From: Amorphophallus konjac
Taxonomy: Eukaryota > Streptophyta > Magnoliopsida > Alismatales > Araceae
Length of the DNA: 64,000 bases
Reading direction: 5' to 3'
Assembly (NCBI GenBank): GCA_022559845.1
Contig: CM040126.1
Coordinates: 140,810,064 to 140,874,063, forward strand
Shown here: piece by piece, positions 33,470 to 43,307 of the stretch
Layout of the letters: each line of letters begins with the position of its first letter
Numbering within the stretch: position 1 is the stretch's first letter
Made by a program: the position numbers and the translations under genes
Notes under the pieces: model-generated
Databases searched by the model: none
What the model was told of the DNA's origin: nothing
The model's input: the letters and a program-made list of their open reading frames with translations, nothing else

Positions 33470-34348
33470 GAAATAGTTCAATTTTCGTCCCCTCAATTAT
33501 TTGCTCCTTTATGATCGCCTGCTTCATCGGGGCATGCTTTCTTTTCCGCTGTTGAAGTGGCTTGACAGTGGGATCAAGGTTGAGGTAGTGCATCACGATT
33601 TCCTCGAGAATCCCAGGAAGATCGTCATCAGACCATGCAAAGACGTGGACATACTCTGAAAGAAATTCCTTATATTGAGCTTGCACCTCGGGCGGTAAAT
33701 CCACCCCAATCTTTACTTTGAGGGTCGGGCCATCTTTAAGTCAAATTGGCAACAGCTCCCCACCGGGCTTACTTGTTGCAACCTTTTCTTCGATGATACC
33801 CTTGCCTCGGCTCACATCCTTGGGGCGCACTGCTTCCACTGAGATTACATAACATCTTCTAGTTGTTGCCTGAGTACTTCATACCTCTCCCACGCCAAAT
33901 TTGGTGGGAAACTTCATTTTTTGGTGGTAGATAGAAGGAACTACCTTTGTTCGGCCGATGATGTCTCTGCCAAAGATGGCATTGTAGGCCGTTATCCCCT
34001 TTACCATAATAAAATTTGCCACACTGGTTATGACTTTGGGGGGAGTCCCGAGAGTAATAGGCAGGCTTAGGACTCCCTCGGGATAAGTCACTTGACCATT
34101 GAACCAACAAAGAGGGGTTCGGACCGGACGCACTTTTGACGGGTTCTCACCCATCTTTAGAAAATAGTCATACAACAAAACATTCGATGCACTGCCATTA
34201 TCGACCAGCGCCCTATCTACGTTATAATGATTGATAGTTGTCGAGATTACAAGAGCATCGTCATGCGGGGTAACTACCCCTTCTAAATCTTGGTCGAAGA
34301 ACACCAGGGGTTGTTGCTCATTCGTTGAGGCCGCAAACTTGGTAGGCT
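33470..34348 (-). pseudogene. Tat-type gypsy pol fragment: protease and start of RT
   Basis: The retropepsin-like frame (34304-33879) has ALVDNGSASNVLLYDYF, where most gypsy proteases have D-S/T-G, then AYNAIFGRDIIGRTK. The N-terminal RT region (33704-33465: FAWSDDDLPGI, HYLNLDPTVKPLQQRKRKHAP) breaks off at IIEGTKIELF, where LTR-2 is inserted. A frame break lies between the two parts (about 33705-33880). The rest of RT, RNase H and integrase should lie left of the window start. Assignment to the Tat clade rests on the ALVD.GSA.NVL signature and the gag and PBS to the right. Confidence 0.8.
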
Positions 34349-34353
34349 TGACA
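34349..34353. repeat. Target-site duplication TGACA (left copy)
   Basis: TGACA precedes TCTAGAAACCCGA and is repeated at 37988-37992 after ...GGGGCGTGACA. Confidence 0.75.
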
Positions 34354-34871
34354 TCTAGAAACCCGATAATTTAAAATGAGAAATAAATTTTTTCAAAAAA
34401 ATTATACAATTAAATTTATATGAAATAATTAAATTACATTTTTCTAAACTAGAATAGTGAATTTACTTGAAATTACTTGAAGTAGATTGAAAATAAATGC
34501 TTTAACCCTTAGATAAATCATTGCAAGCCCAATAAAAGTCCATATAATGGATTAGGATTATAATTGGCCCATTGGATAATCCATAATAGGCTGGATTAGT
34601 GGTTAAAGGATTAATAAAGGATAATTAGACCTTAAATTCGTAACACATGTTAAATGCCTTTTGAAAAGGATTATAATAACCCCATTTCTAGAAGATTGAC
34701 TCAAGAATCAACTCTCACCTAACAGCCCACTTTGGACCGGCCGTTTTTACATTGGTTTCACACCAAATTAAGGCTAGATTAAGAGGAGAAGTTAGAATTT
34801 TCTTCTAATTCGGAGTTGGAAAGTTTGGCATTATTAGGCAAGGAATCTTGACAAATTTGGTCAAGTTTCGG

Positions 34872-34881
34872 CTATAAATAG
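34872..34881 (+). promoter_or_regulatory. TATA box of LTR-3
   Basis: CTATAAATAG, 518 bp from the LTR start, in plus orientation. Confidence 0.6.
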
Positions 34882-35194
34882 AACTACATTCGACCCTCAA
34901 ATCATCCCCAGAGGCCTAAGCTATGCTACTCTGAAGATTGAAGGCGAATTGAAGGGAAGATTTGGAGATCAAGGGTTTTCATATTATTTTGGGCATTTTT
35001 CTTACCTCTCATTAGATCTGCTCAAAGGTAGGTGTCTCTCAGGCTAAACTCTAATTAAAGCATGTCATCTTGTTCTTTTTCTGTCCTCTTTCCATTGATA
35101 GCTCATTTATTAAATTTCGTTATGAAATGAGTAAGTTATGTTCATTTTATTGGAGGGGTATCCCCGTTTTTCAGAAACTGGGTTCTGTTCAAGG

Positions 35195-35350
35195 TCGCGC
35201 TGCCCCGACATGGCGCGTTCTTCAGATCACGCTAGCCAGAGCCAGCGGCTTCTAAAAATTTCCAGATTATAAAAAAAAATGTTCAGATCGCGCTACCTAA
35301 GGCTAGCGCGTTCTTCAGAACGCGCTAGTCAAAGATAGCGCGTTCAAGAG
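35195..35350. repeat. CGCGCTAGCC...GGCTAGCGCG dyads in LTR-3
   Basis: Five or six GC-rich half-sites (TCGCGCTRCC, GGCTAGCGCGTTC, GAACGCGCTAGTC, ATAGCGCGTTC) face each other within 150 bp of otherwise AT-rich DNA. For example, CTAGCGCGTTCTTCAGAACGCGCTAG (read in parts 35312-35328) is a near-perfect palindrome. They lie downstream of the TATA box. Confidence 0.75.
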
Positions 35351-35589
35351 AGTTACCCAGAATAATAAAATATTTTAAAAACTATTTATCTATAGCGCCC
35401 GGCCCGGCCTAAATATATTACTACTTCTGTACTGTATCCCACAACTCAAGCCCACATCCTATGCCCCTTGGGTCCTGACCCAAGGGTGAGCTCTCCAACA
35501 TATAAAGCCATAGAAGTTTTTTGTAACTTCCAATATGGGACTAAACTTTAGCCACAATATATTGGGATTATAGTACTTAGAATCCACCT

Positions 35590-36680
35590 TAATTGTAAAG
35601 CATTTGCATGTTAAAATTACTTTCAGCATCTTAAATATTAAATTCAGCATGTTAAATTTATTTTTACAGAATAAAAGTATTTTTAGTGTGTTAAATACTA
35701 TTTACAACATGATAAGTCAATATTACTAGAAAATTTAGGTATAAAACTCATTTGAAGCATGTAAAAGTATGCTTATAAGTAAATTGATGTTTCAAAAATT
35801 ATTATCAGCATGATAACATTTCTTTTTGTCATATTATCAGAAATTGAGTTATGAAAATTACTTTTAGCATGATTAAACCTATTTTCTTATCGAATAAGTA
35901 GGAAATTAATGCATGAAAAATATTTACAGCATGTTAAAATTACTTCCAGCATGATAAAATTAATTCCAACATGTTAAAATTATTTTTAGCCTGTTAGGAC
36001 TATTTTTAAGCATATTAAAGTTATTTACAACTACTTTTCAGCATGTAAAAATCTATTTTATCATGTTATTAGTAAAGTAATGTATAAAAATTAGTTTCAG
36101 CATGTAAAAAAATTATTTCAAGTATGATAAATTTACCTCTTGCATATTGAGATAGGAAATTATTTTTCAGCATGATAAGTTTATTTAAAACTAATTCTTG
36201 CATATTTTCCTATCAAGAAATTAGTAAATAAATGTATAAAAATTATTTTCAGCATGCTAAAAATTACTTTCAGTAAGATAAAATTATTTACAGTATGTCA
36301 GGATTATCTTAGCATGTTAGAATTAATTTCAGCATGCTAAAGCTATTTAAAAAACTATTTTCAGCATGATAAACCTATTTGCTCAACAAATAATTAGCAA
36401 ATAAATGTAGAAAAAATATTTTTCAGCATGAAAAATTTATTTTGTTATCAGAAAATTTAAAAAAATAACATGGTAAACTTATGTTTATCACCTCATCAGT
36501 AAGTTAGTGTACGAGGATGCTAAGTATTCATAATAATATGTTAAATAAAAATTTTCAGCATGATAAAAAGTTAATTCCAACATGACAAGTCTATCTTATC
36601 ATCTCAGCAATAAAGTGACACATGAAAATTATTTCCAGCAAGTAAAACTTCTTTTTAGTACATAAGCTCTATTTTCTTAT
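35590..36680 (+). repeat. AT-rich array of TTTCAGCATGTTAAAATTA-like units
   Basis: The core CAGCATG, usually followed by TTAAA or ATAAA and preceded by TTTT, recurs about 30 times at 20-60 bp spacing over 1.1 kb. Units are degenerate and spacers A/T only. It lies inside LTR-3 and has no coding potential. Confidence 0.75.
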
Positions 36681-37992
36681 CAAATAACTAGTACATTGAT
36701 GAATAAATAGTAAATAACAAAAATCAGGATTTTAAAATTCATAAATTATACTTCCTACCTAAAAGACTTAATTATGAAAAATACACATCAGATCAAACTA
36801 TGAAATTTAAAATAATTCTATTTACTTGACTTCCTTCCTAGTTTACTGTCATCCTTGAATTCTACGACTTAATGTCGTTAAACATGATGCCTACAATGAG
36901 TTTTCCACTCTCCTTTGCAATTATCACAATTTTTGCCAGATCTGTACTTGTTTACAAATGAGCTTGTTCTTGAAATTCTTTAGCCATATTGTGGAATCAT
37001 ATAGAAAAATGTCAGGGGCTATGGGTCCCAATGAAATGACATTTAAATGCTAGTGTATAAAAGGGTTCTGATTTGATTCCACGGGTGAGGCAAAGTCCAA
37101 ATATAAACCGGTATTATAATGATCAGGTGCTAGCATTCACCAATACAGGGTCTATTACAGTTAGGGGCAATCATACTGTCGTGAGAACTTCTAAGTGTGT
37201 AGCCAAATAGTGATATTCCATGAGGGGTTGTCATATCGTCGTGATCTCCCCTTAGTGCTTTGGCCAATCCTATTGAATGTTGGTAGAAGTGATTGCTCTA
37301 CTTCTATATTATTATTACTTAACGATTCATCATCAATATCCTTGTAGAAGTGATTGTTCTACTTCTATATTGTTTAAAGTTCAAGTGATTGCTCTATTTC
37401 GATATTGCTTAAAGTTCATCATGAAAGTTCTTGAATTATCTTAATGATAGTACCCATCGTCTCATCATGAAAGTTCTTGATATATTTCTAAAAATGACCA
37501 TCGTCTTGTCTACTATCATGATCTTAAAATTATCTTGTTATCTTGAAATTACTTGGAAATTCCTTATACAAAATTTCATACTTGAAATTCATGATCAATT
37601 ACTTCATGACACAAATTGTTTAAATTGTTAAATACTTAAAGATTGCCTGGTTTTAGAGATATAAAATCCTACTGAGCTTTCTGCTCACCCTACGTTTTGG
37701 TTAATTGTTGCAGGAAATGACAATGAACAAGGGATTAGACAAGAGTGAATGAGTACTTTTCTTTTCTCTATGATTTATGTAGTTACTCTTACAAGAATTA
37801 TGAAATTTGGAAGATTGTATCATGCCTGTATGGCTTATAAATTAGTGATGCAAACCTCTATTTTGATGGAATAAAATTATCAATTTCTTCTTATCTCTTG
37901 CCTTAGAATTAAATTTGTACATGCTCTGATCGACACGAGTGCCTCGTAACTGCTCGCGCCCTTGATTTTTCGTGTCGGGGCGTGACATGACA

Positions 37993-39688
37993 TCCCAGCT
38001 GACTCGCTCGACATGGCACTTTCTCCAGCGACTGGTATCTCACCCGAAGGCCGATCCCCCTGATATAACATTGATGTGGATTTCTCAGGGGCGGTTGCCA
38101 ATCTCTTCCGAGGGGTCTGATGGGGTGTAGGCTACGTACTGGGCCAAGTGCTCTCGGCGGATGAGACTTTTGATCTCATCCTTGAGCTGTTGGCAATCGC
38201 TAGTGTGGTGACCGTGGTTATCATGGAACTAGCAGTGCTTTTGGCGGTTACGACGACGCGGGTCGGCCTTCGTCAGCTCGGCTGCGACGGCGCGGGTCGG
38301 CCTTCATCAGCTCGAGCCGACGAAGCAACCTGAGTCTCTAATCTCCTGGTAAATCTCGTAAATGGGAGTAGTCCACGGAGTGTACCGCTCAAACTTCTTG
38401 GGAGGCTCATTCTCCCGATTCCTCGGCTTTCCCTTGCCGGAGGATTGCTCGGACGGGCGCTTTCTGTCCCCTTCCTTTCCTTTACCGGGAGGATCCTGGC
38501 AGGCGGTGAGAACCTCCTTGCACTCTGAATGGCGCAGAGCCAAGGTCACAAGGTTGGCAAGGGTGGCGGGGGGATGGAGCACCAACTCTCGTCAGAGTCC
38601 TTCATCACGAGTTCCCCCAGTCAGCGCGGTGATGGCAGATGCGATGTCGAGGCGGGGAATGTGCTAGGCCTCCGCTTTAAAATGATTGATATAGGCCCAC
38701 AGCTTTTCACCCGGGGCCTGCTTGAACGCCAGCAGCCCCGTGATCAACCTTGGGGGTCCGTTCCCGGCGAAGCTCTCTTTGAATAATCACCCAAACTATC
38801 AGAAGCTGGTGATGCTTCTGGGGGCGAGAGCTTGGAACTAGGCCTGAGCCCCTTGCACCAAGATGGTAACAAAGGCTCGGCACTTAATGGCATTTGGTGC
38901 CCCCTGTAGAGTGGCATCATGAGGGCATCGAAGCTGTCAAAGTGGTCGGCCGAGTCGCCCAGGCCATCATAGGACTTGAAGGCCGAGAGGGAAATCCTTG
39001 GGGAAAACCGGGCCTCCAGAATCTCTGGAGAGAATGAGGACTGCTCCTCGTCCTCCTTACTTGTGAAGCTCTATTGCAGAGCTCAGAGTGCTCGCTCATG
39101 TTCTGCGAATCACCGCTGGAAGTCCCGGAGTTGAAGGGAGAGCTCCGGATGAGCGCGAGACGGCAAAAAGGGGCTCCCAACGTGCTCTACATCTTCTCCT
39201 TGCTACCGCGTGGCAGGGGCGGCAGTGTCCGCCGGCGAGATGGGCGGTCGCGCCTTGCTCCTCCTCCTCCTCCAGGGGTTGGAGGAGGCCTCCTGCTCTG
39301 CAGTTGGGGGTAGGGGGTGAGAAGGCTCGCCCACCATGCTGTGGATGATGCGGCCATCTTGAAGAATAAAATAGCCTCTGGCTATCCACCAGGAGGACTC
39401 AACGTGGGGGCGGGGGGGTGACCTTGAATGCTAGGACCGTTCCTCCCTGGCTACCTGGGCCCTCATCAAATTGACGAGGGTATCCAACTTAGCGTTAAGG
39501 GATCGGAAGGCCTCTCGATCCACCATAGTAGGCTGTCCCTCCTGAGGTGGCGGTGGGGGTGGGGCGTTGGGCTGATTGTTGGGGAGAGGACTAGTCAACG
39601 AGTATGATGGCACATGCCCCTCGTTTGCGACCACCGGTGCCTTCCCCTTAACATCGGTGGCCCTCCTGCGGCTGCTCCATTGCACCAT
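37993..39688 (-). pseudogene. Tat-type gypsy gag, degenerate
   Basis: Starts at the ATG at 39688 (MVQWSSRRRATDVKG), 19 bp past the PBS. The N-terminus is proline-rich, with a leucine-rich helix (FRSLNAKLDTLVNLMRAQ). The retrotransposon gag core is visible as RAFVTILVQGAQA, FKESFAGNG and FKQAPGEKLWAYINHF (about 38660-38900). Then come KKFERYTPWTTPI and a CCHC-like CxFHDNHGHHTSDC region (about 38205-38245), where TAG replaces the expected codon after HC. At least five stops and several frame changes kill it. A strand shadow on plus (38148-38786) is discounted. It ends where LTR-3 is inserted. Confidence 0.85.
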
Positions 39689-39706
39689 ATTGACTTCTTG
39701 CTCGTT

Positions 39707-39723
39707 TCCCACAGACGGCGCCA
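39707..39723 (-). other. Primer-binding site of the Tat element
   Basis: TGGCGCCGTCTGTGGGA on the minus strand, the primer-site sequence usual for Tat-type plant gypsy elements, between the LTR edge at 39726 and gag. Confidence 0.75.
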
Positions 39724-39725
39724 GA

Positions 39726-40127
39726 TGAAGAGGCGAGATCACTTGTGAAGCCACGAACCGTCAGATCGTGGGACGTAGCCACCTTAGAACGGAGTTCTGT
39801 AAAAGGAGAGGAAGCAATCAGGGGGCCCGAGGTTGTGATCCTGGGAAAAACCTTCTGATATTTAAGTCAGCAAACAGCATGAGCAAGGTGCAGAAGGGAG
39901 GCAAGGGATGTGTAGGGTACGAGACCGCTCTTCACTAGTTGAAGTGACTAGAATTGGCCTACCTTTCTTGAGGCGTTCCTTGGGTTTATATAGCTAGCAG
40001 CTTCCTTTCTGAAATAGAGGAAGCGTGAGTTTGGGGGGGTGGCGTTACGTCCTTAATAAGAATTCTCACCATTCAAGGACTCTTTCCCTCCCCTTATCCC
40101 CTTAAGCTTCCCACTCTCTGAGGACAG
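39726..40127 (-). mobile_element. Tat 5-prime LTR, inner part
   Basis: Begins two bases beyond the PBS; on the minus strand it ends ...CGCCTCTTCA. No gene is seen. It includes a minus-strand TATA-like CTATATAAACC (39985-39996). It is cut at 40127 by the Athila element and resumes at 51808. Confidence 0.6.
40123..40127. repeat. Target-site duplication GACAG (left copy)
   Basis: GACAG precedes TGATGCGCACC and recurs at 51808-51812. Confidence 0.95.
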
Positions 40128-41370
40128 TGATGCGCACCGACTAGTGTCGTTAAGAAAGCCGTGCCACAATTTCAAAATGTTCACACTCACTCACTTTAAA
40201 AGATTGGAAAATCAAATTATATAGTGGTAAGCGGAGTCGATCCCACGAGGAGGAAAAATCCTTATTTTATCAAGTTGGAAAAAAACACCTTATGCTTTGA
40301 AAACCGAATTTTGAGTGAGATTAAAACTAAGGAAAGACAAATTGCATGAAAACTATTTAAAGAACATGAGAGGGTTTAAGAAGAGAAATTAGAGGAGATA
40401 GAGAGAGAAACATAATTTCACAAATGATGAATTTCATTAAGATGAAAGAGGAAAGTCACACTAGAAAAATAAGAATTACAACATGGGAACATTAAAAAGA
40501 AAAGATAAGAAAATATAGCCAATGCATGAAGAATAACGCCGCCTCCTTGCCAAGCCTTGGATGAAGATTGCCCGCCTTGGATGCCGACGCCGTGAGAAGA
40601 CTAATAGATGAAGATCGCCAAAGGGATGTATGGATAAAATATAGGAGATGAAGAGAGGAAGGTGGAAGAAAGGTTTCAAAACCAAGTATATGTGATGTGT
40701 GTGTGAGTGTGCTGTAAACAAAGAGAAGGAAGGAGGATCGGTGGGAAGAGATGAAAAAGTGTAGTAAAAGAAATTATAGTGAAAGCAGAGGGAGATTGGA
40801 GGAAAAATAACTTTAAAATCGGAAGGAATTAGGAAAAATAGAAAACATGAAAGTTGTAGAAATTGAAAAGATGAAGAATATTGATGAAGACCTCAGAGAC
40901 ATAAAACGAAAGGAAGATGGTGAAAAAGAAGGATTAACAGGAGGTGGTCGCGGATGAACAGTGCGGAACTCTAAAAATCTGAACTTTAGAAAATTGACTA
41001 TAGCTTTAAAACGGTGAGGAATTGGAAGATGAGGTACAATAAGAAGTTGGAGAACTTTTAAAAACGCACAACTTTTGAGAAGACAGCAGAAAGAGATGAG
41101 GATCAGAAGAGGGAGAAAAACGATGAAGAACAGAAAGTATGAAAATCGGGTGAACAGTAAAAACCGTAGACAGAGTTTTGAAACACTAATTATAGCATAA
41201 AAATGAGAAAGAATTAGGAGAAGAGGAAGAAGAAGAATTTGTAGAAGACTGTAAAACGAAGAACTTTGATGAAGAACTTAACTGCAAAAGATGAAAAAAA
41301 AGGCTTCGAAATTAATCCCTAAGGTAGATCTCCAAACTGTTCTCCTCATAACCCTGCGACCATGGCATCC

Positions 41371-41380
41371 TTTTATAGGG
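41371..41380 (-). promoter_or_regulatory. TATA box of the Athila LTR
   Basis: CCCTATAAAA on the minus strand, about 190 bp downstream of the U3 dyad array. The other LTR has CCTATAAAAT at 51051-51060. Confidence 0.6.
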
Positions 41381-41569
41381 TTTTTGGTCTCTCACGATCG
41401 TGGACTTCCCAAATCCACTCAAATCCAGGTTTTTAGCAATGCAACTTGATCCATTAGACTCCTTTCCATCATTAAACTCTTCCTTTCCATAAAAGGTTGC
41501 TTAGATAAGAGCAAACATGGAAGAACAGTTCGATCGGGAGCCTACAGCTGCCTTTTCTGGTTCAACTTT

Positions 41570-41900
41570 GAATAGCGACTTATATTGGGGCGTCCTTTCT
41601 TTAAATGACGCCTTAATCTATGGCGTCCTTTCCTGAAGTAGCGACTGCATCTCGGGCGTCAGTTTCCTATTTCCTTATTTTGCTATTTTCACATTTTTCG
41701 TAAAATAGGAATTGACGACCTTCACTTTGGGCGTCCTTTCAATGATTAGCGACCTCCTCTCGGGCGCTAATTCTTTTCTCTTTTTTTTTCTTTTTCCACT
41801 TTCTTTTATCAACTGAATTGACGCCCTTGGAGCTGTCGCTTCTTGCTGAAGACACGCTCTTGCATCTGTCGTTATTTAAATAGCGCCTTGATCTAGGTAA
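41570..41900. repeat. TAGCGAC/GGCGTC dyad array in Athila U3
   Basis: Alternating half-sites at 20-30 bp spacing: AGCGAC...GGGGCGTC, TGACGCC...TGGCGTC, AGCGAC...GGGCGTCAG, TGACGACC...GGGCGTCC, AGCGACC...GGGCGC, TGACGCCC...TGTCGC. GAC(G)CC faces GGCGTC, giving about six imperfect dyads. The same block is at 51250-51570. Confidence 0.75.
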
Positions 41901-42127
41901 CTTTTTCCTGAAAATTAAAATATCAATCTATTTAATTCCAAAATAATTGTGCAAATATTTAAATATTTCTCACATGGTCTTTTAAGCTCAAAAAGAAGAT
42001 AAAATGCATGAAGACTCAAATAATGTGTGAGAATGTAATTAATGCTCATGTTGCACAAATATACTCAAATAATGCTCAAAGATGATGGATGTGATGTAAA
42101 TTATGATGTAAAATATAGCACTTATCA

Positions 42128-42140
42128 CACCCCCCAACTT
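42128..42140 (-). other. Polypurine tract of the Athila element
   Basis: AAGTTGGGGGGTG on the minus strand directly before the LTR start TGATAAGTGC. Confidence 0.85.
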
Positions 42141-43307
42141 ACTCATTGCTAGTCCCTTAGCAATACAATTAAATTAAAATTTAGGACCAACAAGAGTTCA
42201 CAAAGATCATACTCTTATATCCAGCTCTCCCTTCATAGAATCAACTGAATATTAGGAATCCAGAATCACTAATGCTCATACTAGCCTTAGATTGGAAATT
42301 TAAAGCACATGACTTAAGAATACAAATCAAAGTTCAATAGCACTTGTGCATGTGTAATTCTAAATATGCAGTTAAGACAATTGCATCCCCCATTTGTTAT
42401 TCCAAGTAAGTACATTTCAACCATGCACCTCTCAGATCAGAGCATTTAAGCATACTAGCTTTTGTCTGCCTTTTTCTTTTGTTCCTTTGGAACTTTTTTT
42501 CTCATTTGCACAACCATAATGATGCACTACCCTTCACCTTTTTACGCGAACCTCAACACGTCTTAGGTGAAGCAGGCCCGGTTACTCAGATCAGGGGCAT
42601 TTTTCATGGCGTGATCTTTCTATTTCATCATTTCTTCTTCAACAATATGCCTTTGCATTTTCTTCTTCTTTTTTTTTCTATAGAACTTGGCAGAAAGCTT
42701 TTTCTTGAAATAGATCTCATCCTCAAGAAATGCAGAGTATCAGATACAGTTCCCAAAATAACAGAGGGATTATCTTATTTTGCTTCATCAGAGTGCATAG
42801 TGAATATTTTTTCTAATAGTGCGCATGAACTTTTAAAAAAATTCTTATATCAGTTTTCCATGACTAGATTGAACTTAATTTTCCTTCAACCTTCTCTCTA
42901 GCCTTTTCTAATCCAGAATTACTTTCAATTCAAGCATGAAACAATAAAACTCAGTCGAGAATTTCATCTTTTCTCTTTCATGCAAATTTATAAAAAATGT
43001 TATGCAAAATCCCTACCAGATTGTACTATATGCAATGATGAAAATTTTCTCCCCCACCCCAACTTAAATGACATTGTCCTCAATGACATGGAAAGTTGAA
43101 ATGAAAGAACAATGTAATAATAAAGTTTGCTGAGCAGGAAAGAGAACCTGGTGTGCGGGGCAGAATCTCCTTTGGCGATAACTTCCTCTCCTTGGCTTGA
43201 ATCTAATAACTAAAACACACTGAAATAAAAGCATCAAATAACAAAAATCTTGGGTTACCTCCCAAAAGCGCTAAGTTTTCCGTCTTCAGCCAGACGCATG
43301 AAAAATC
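42141..43307 (-). mobile_element. Athila 3-prime non-coding region, no env
   Basis: About 1.2 kb between pol and the PPT without a supported gene. An opposite-strand frame at 42479-42901 is discounted. It holds a second polypurine-like block at 43048-43090 (TGGGGTGGGGGAGAAAATTT on minus, preceded by CATTGAGGACAATGTCATTT) and, next to pol, AAAACTTAGCGCTTTTGGG (about 43262-43280). Both are familiar from Athila-group spacers. Confidence 0.75.

Larger units (their letters stand above)
34354..37987 (+). mobile_element. Solo gypsy LTR (LTR-3, 3634 bp) inserted in Tat gag-pol
   Basis: Bounded by TGACA duplications and with no internal domain, so a solo LTR. It starts TCTAGAAACCCGATAATTT (the usual TG appears mutated to TC) and ends GTCGGGGCGTGACA, the common end of long plant gypsy LTRs. 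Direction is set by that end, by CTATAAATAG at 34872 and by CCTACTGAGCTTTCTGCTCACC near 37670, which is the complement of the motif in LTR-1 and LTR-2. It contains a dyad cluster (35195-35350) and a 1.1-kb AT-rich array (35590-36680). Tat gag lies on its right and Tat protease on its left in the same orientation. Confidence 0.8.
40128..42127 (-). mobile_element. Athila 3-prime LTR (2000 bp)
   Basis: Nearly identical to 49812-51807. On the minus strand it starts TGATAAGTGCTATATTT. A U3 array of GACGCC/GGCGTC/TAGCGAC motifs lies at 41570-41900, then CTATAAAAGG at 41371-41380. The rest is A- and G-rich without a gene. Confidence 0.95.

Noticed and set aside
38148..39348. Plus-strand frames of 60-100 codons over Tat gag
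   Set aside because: Antisense shadows of GC-rich gag coding; gag motifs are clear on the minus strand.
42479..42901. 140-codon plus-strand frame in the Athila spacer as a possible env
   Set aside because: Opposite strand to the element, no signal peptide or fusion-type features, T-rich composition explains the hydrophobicity.
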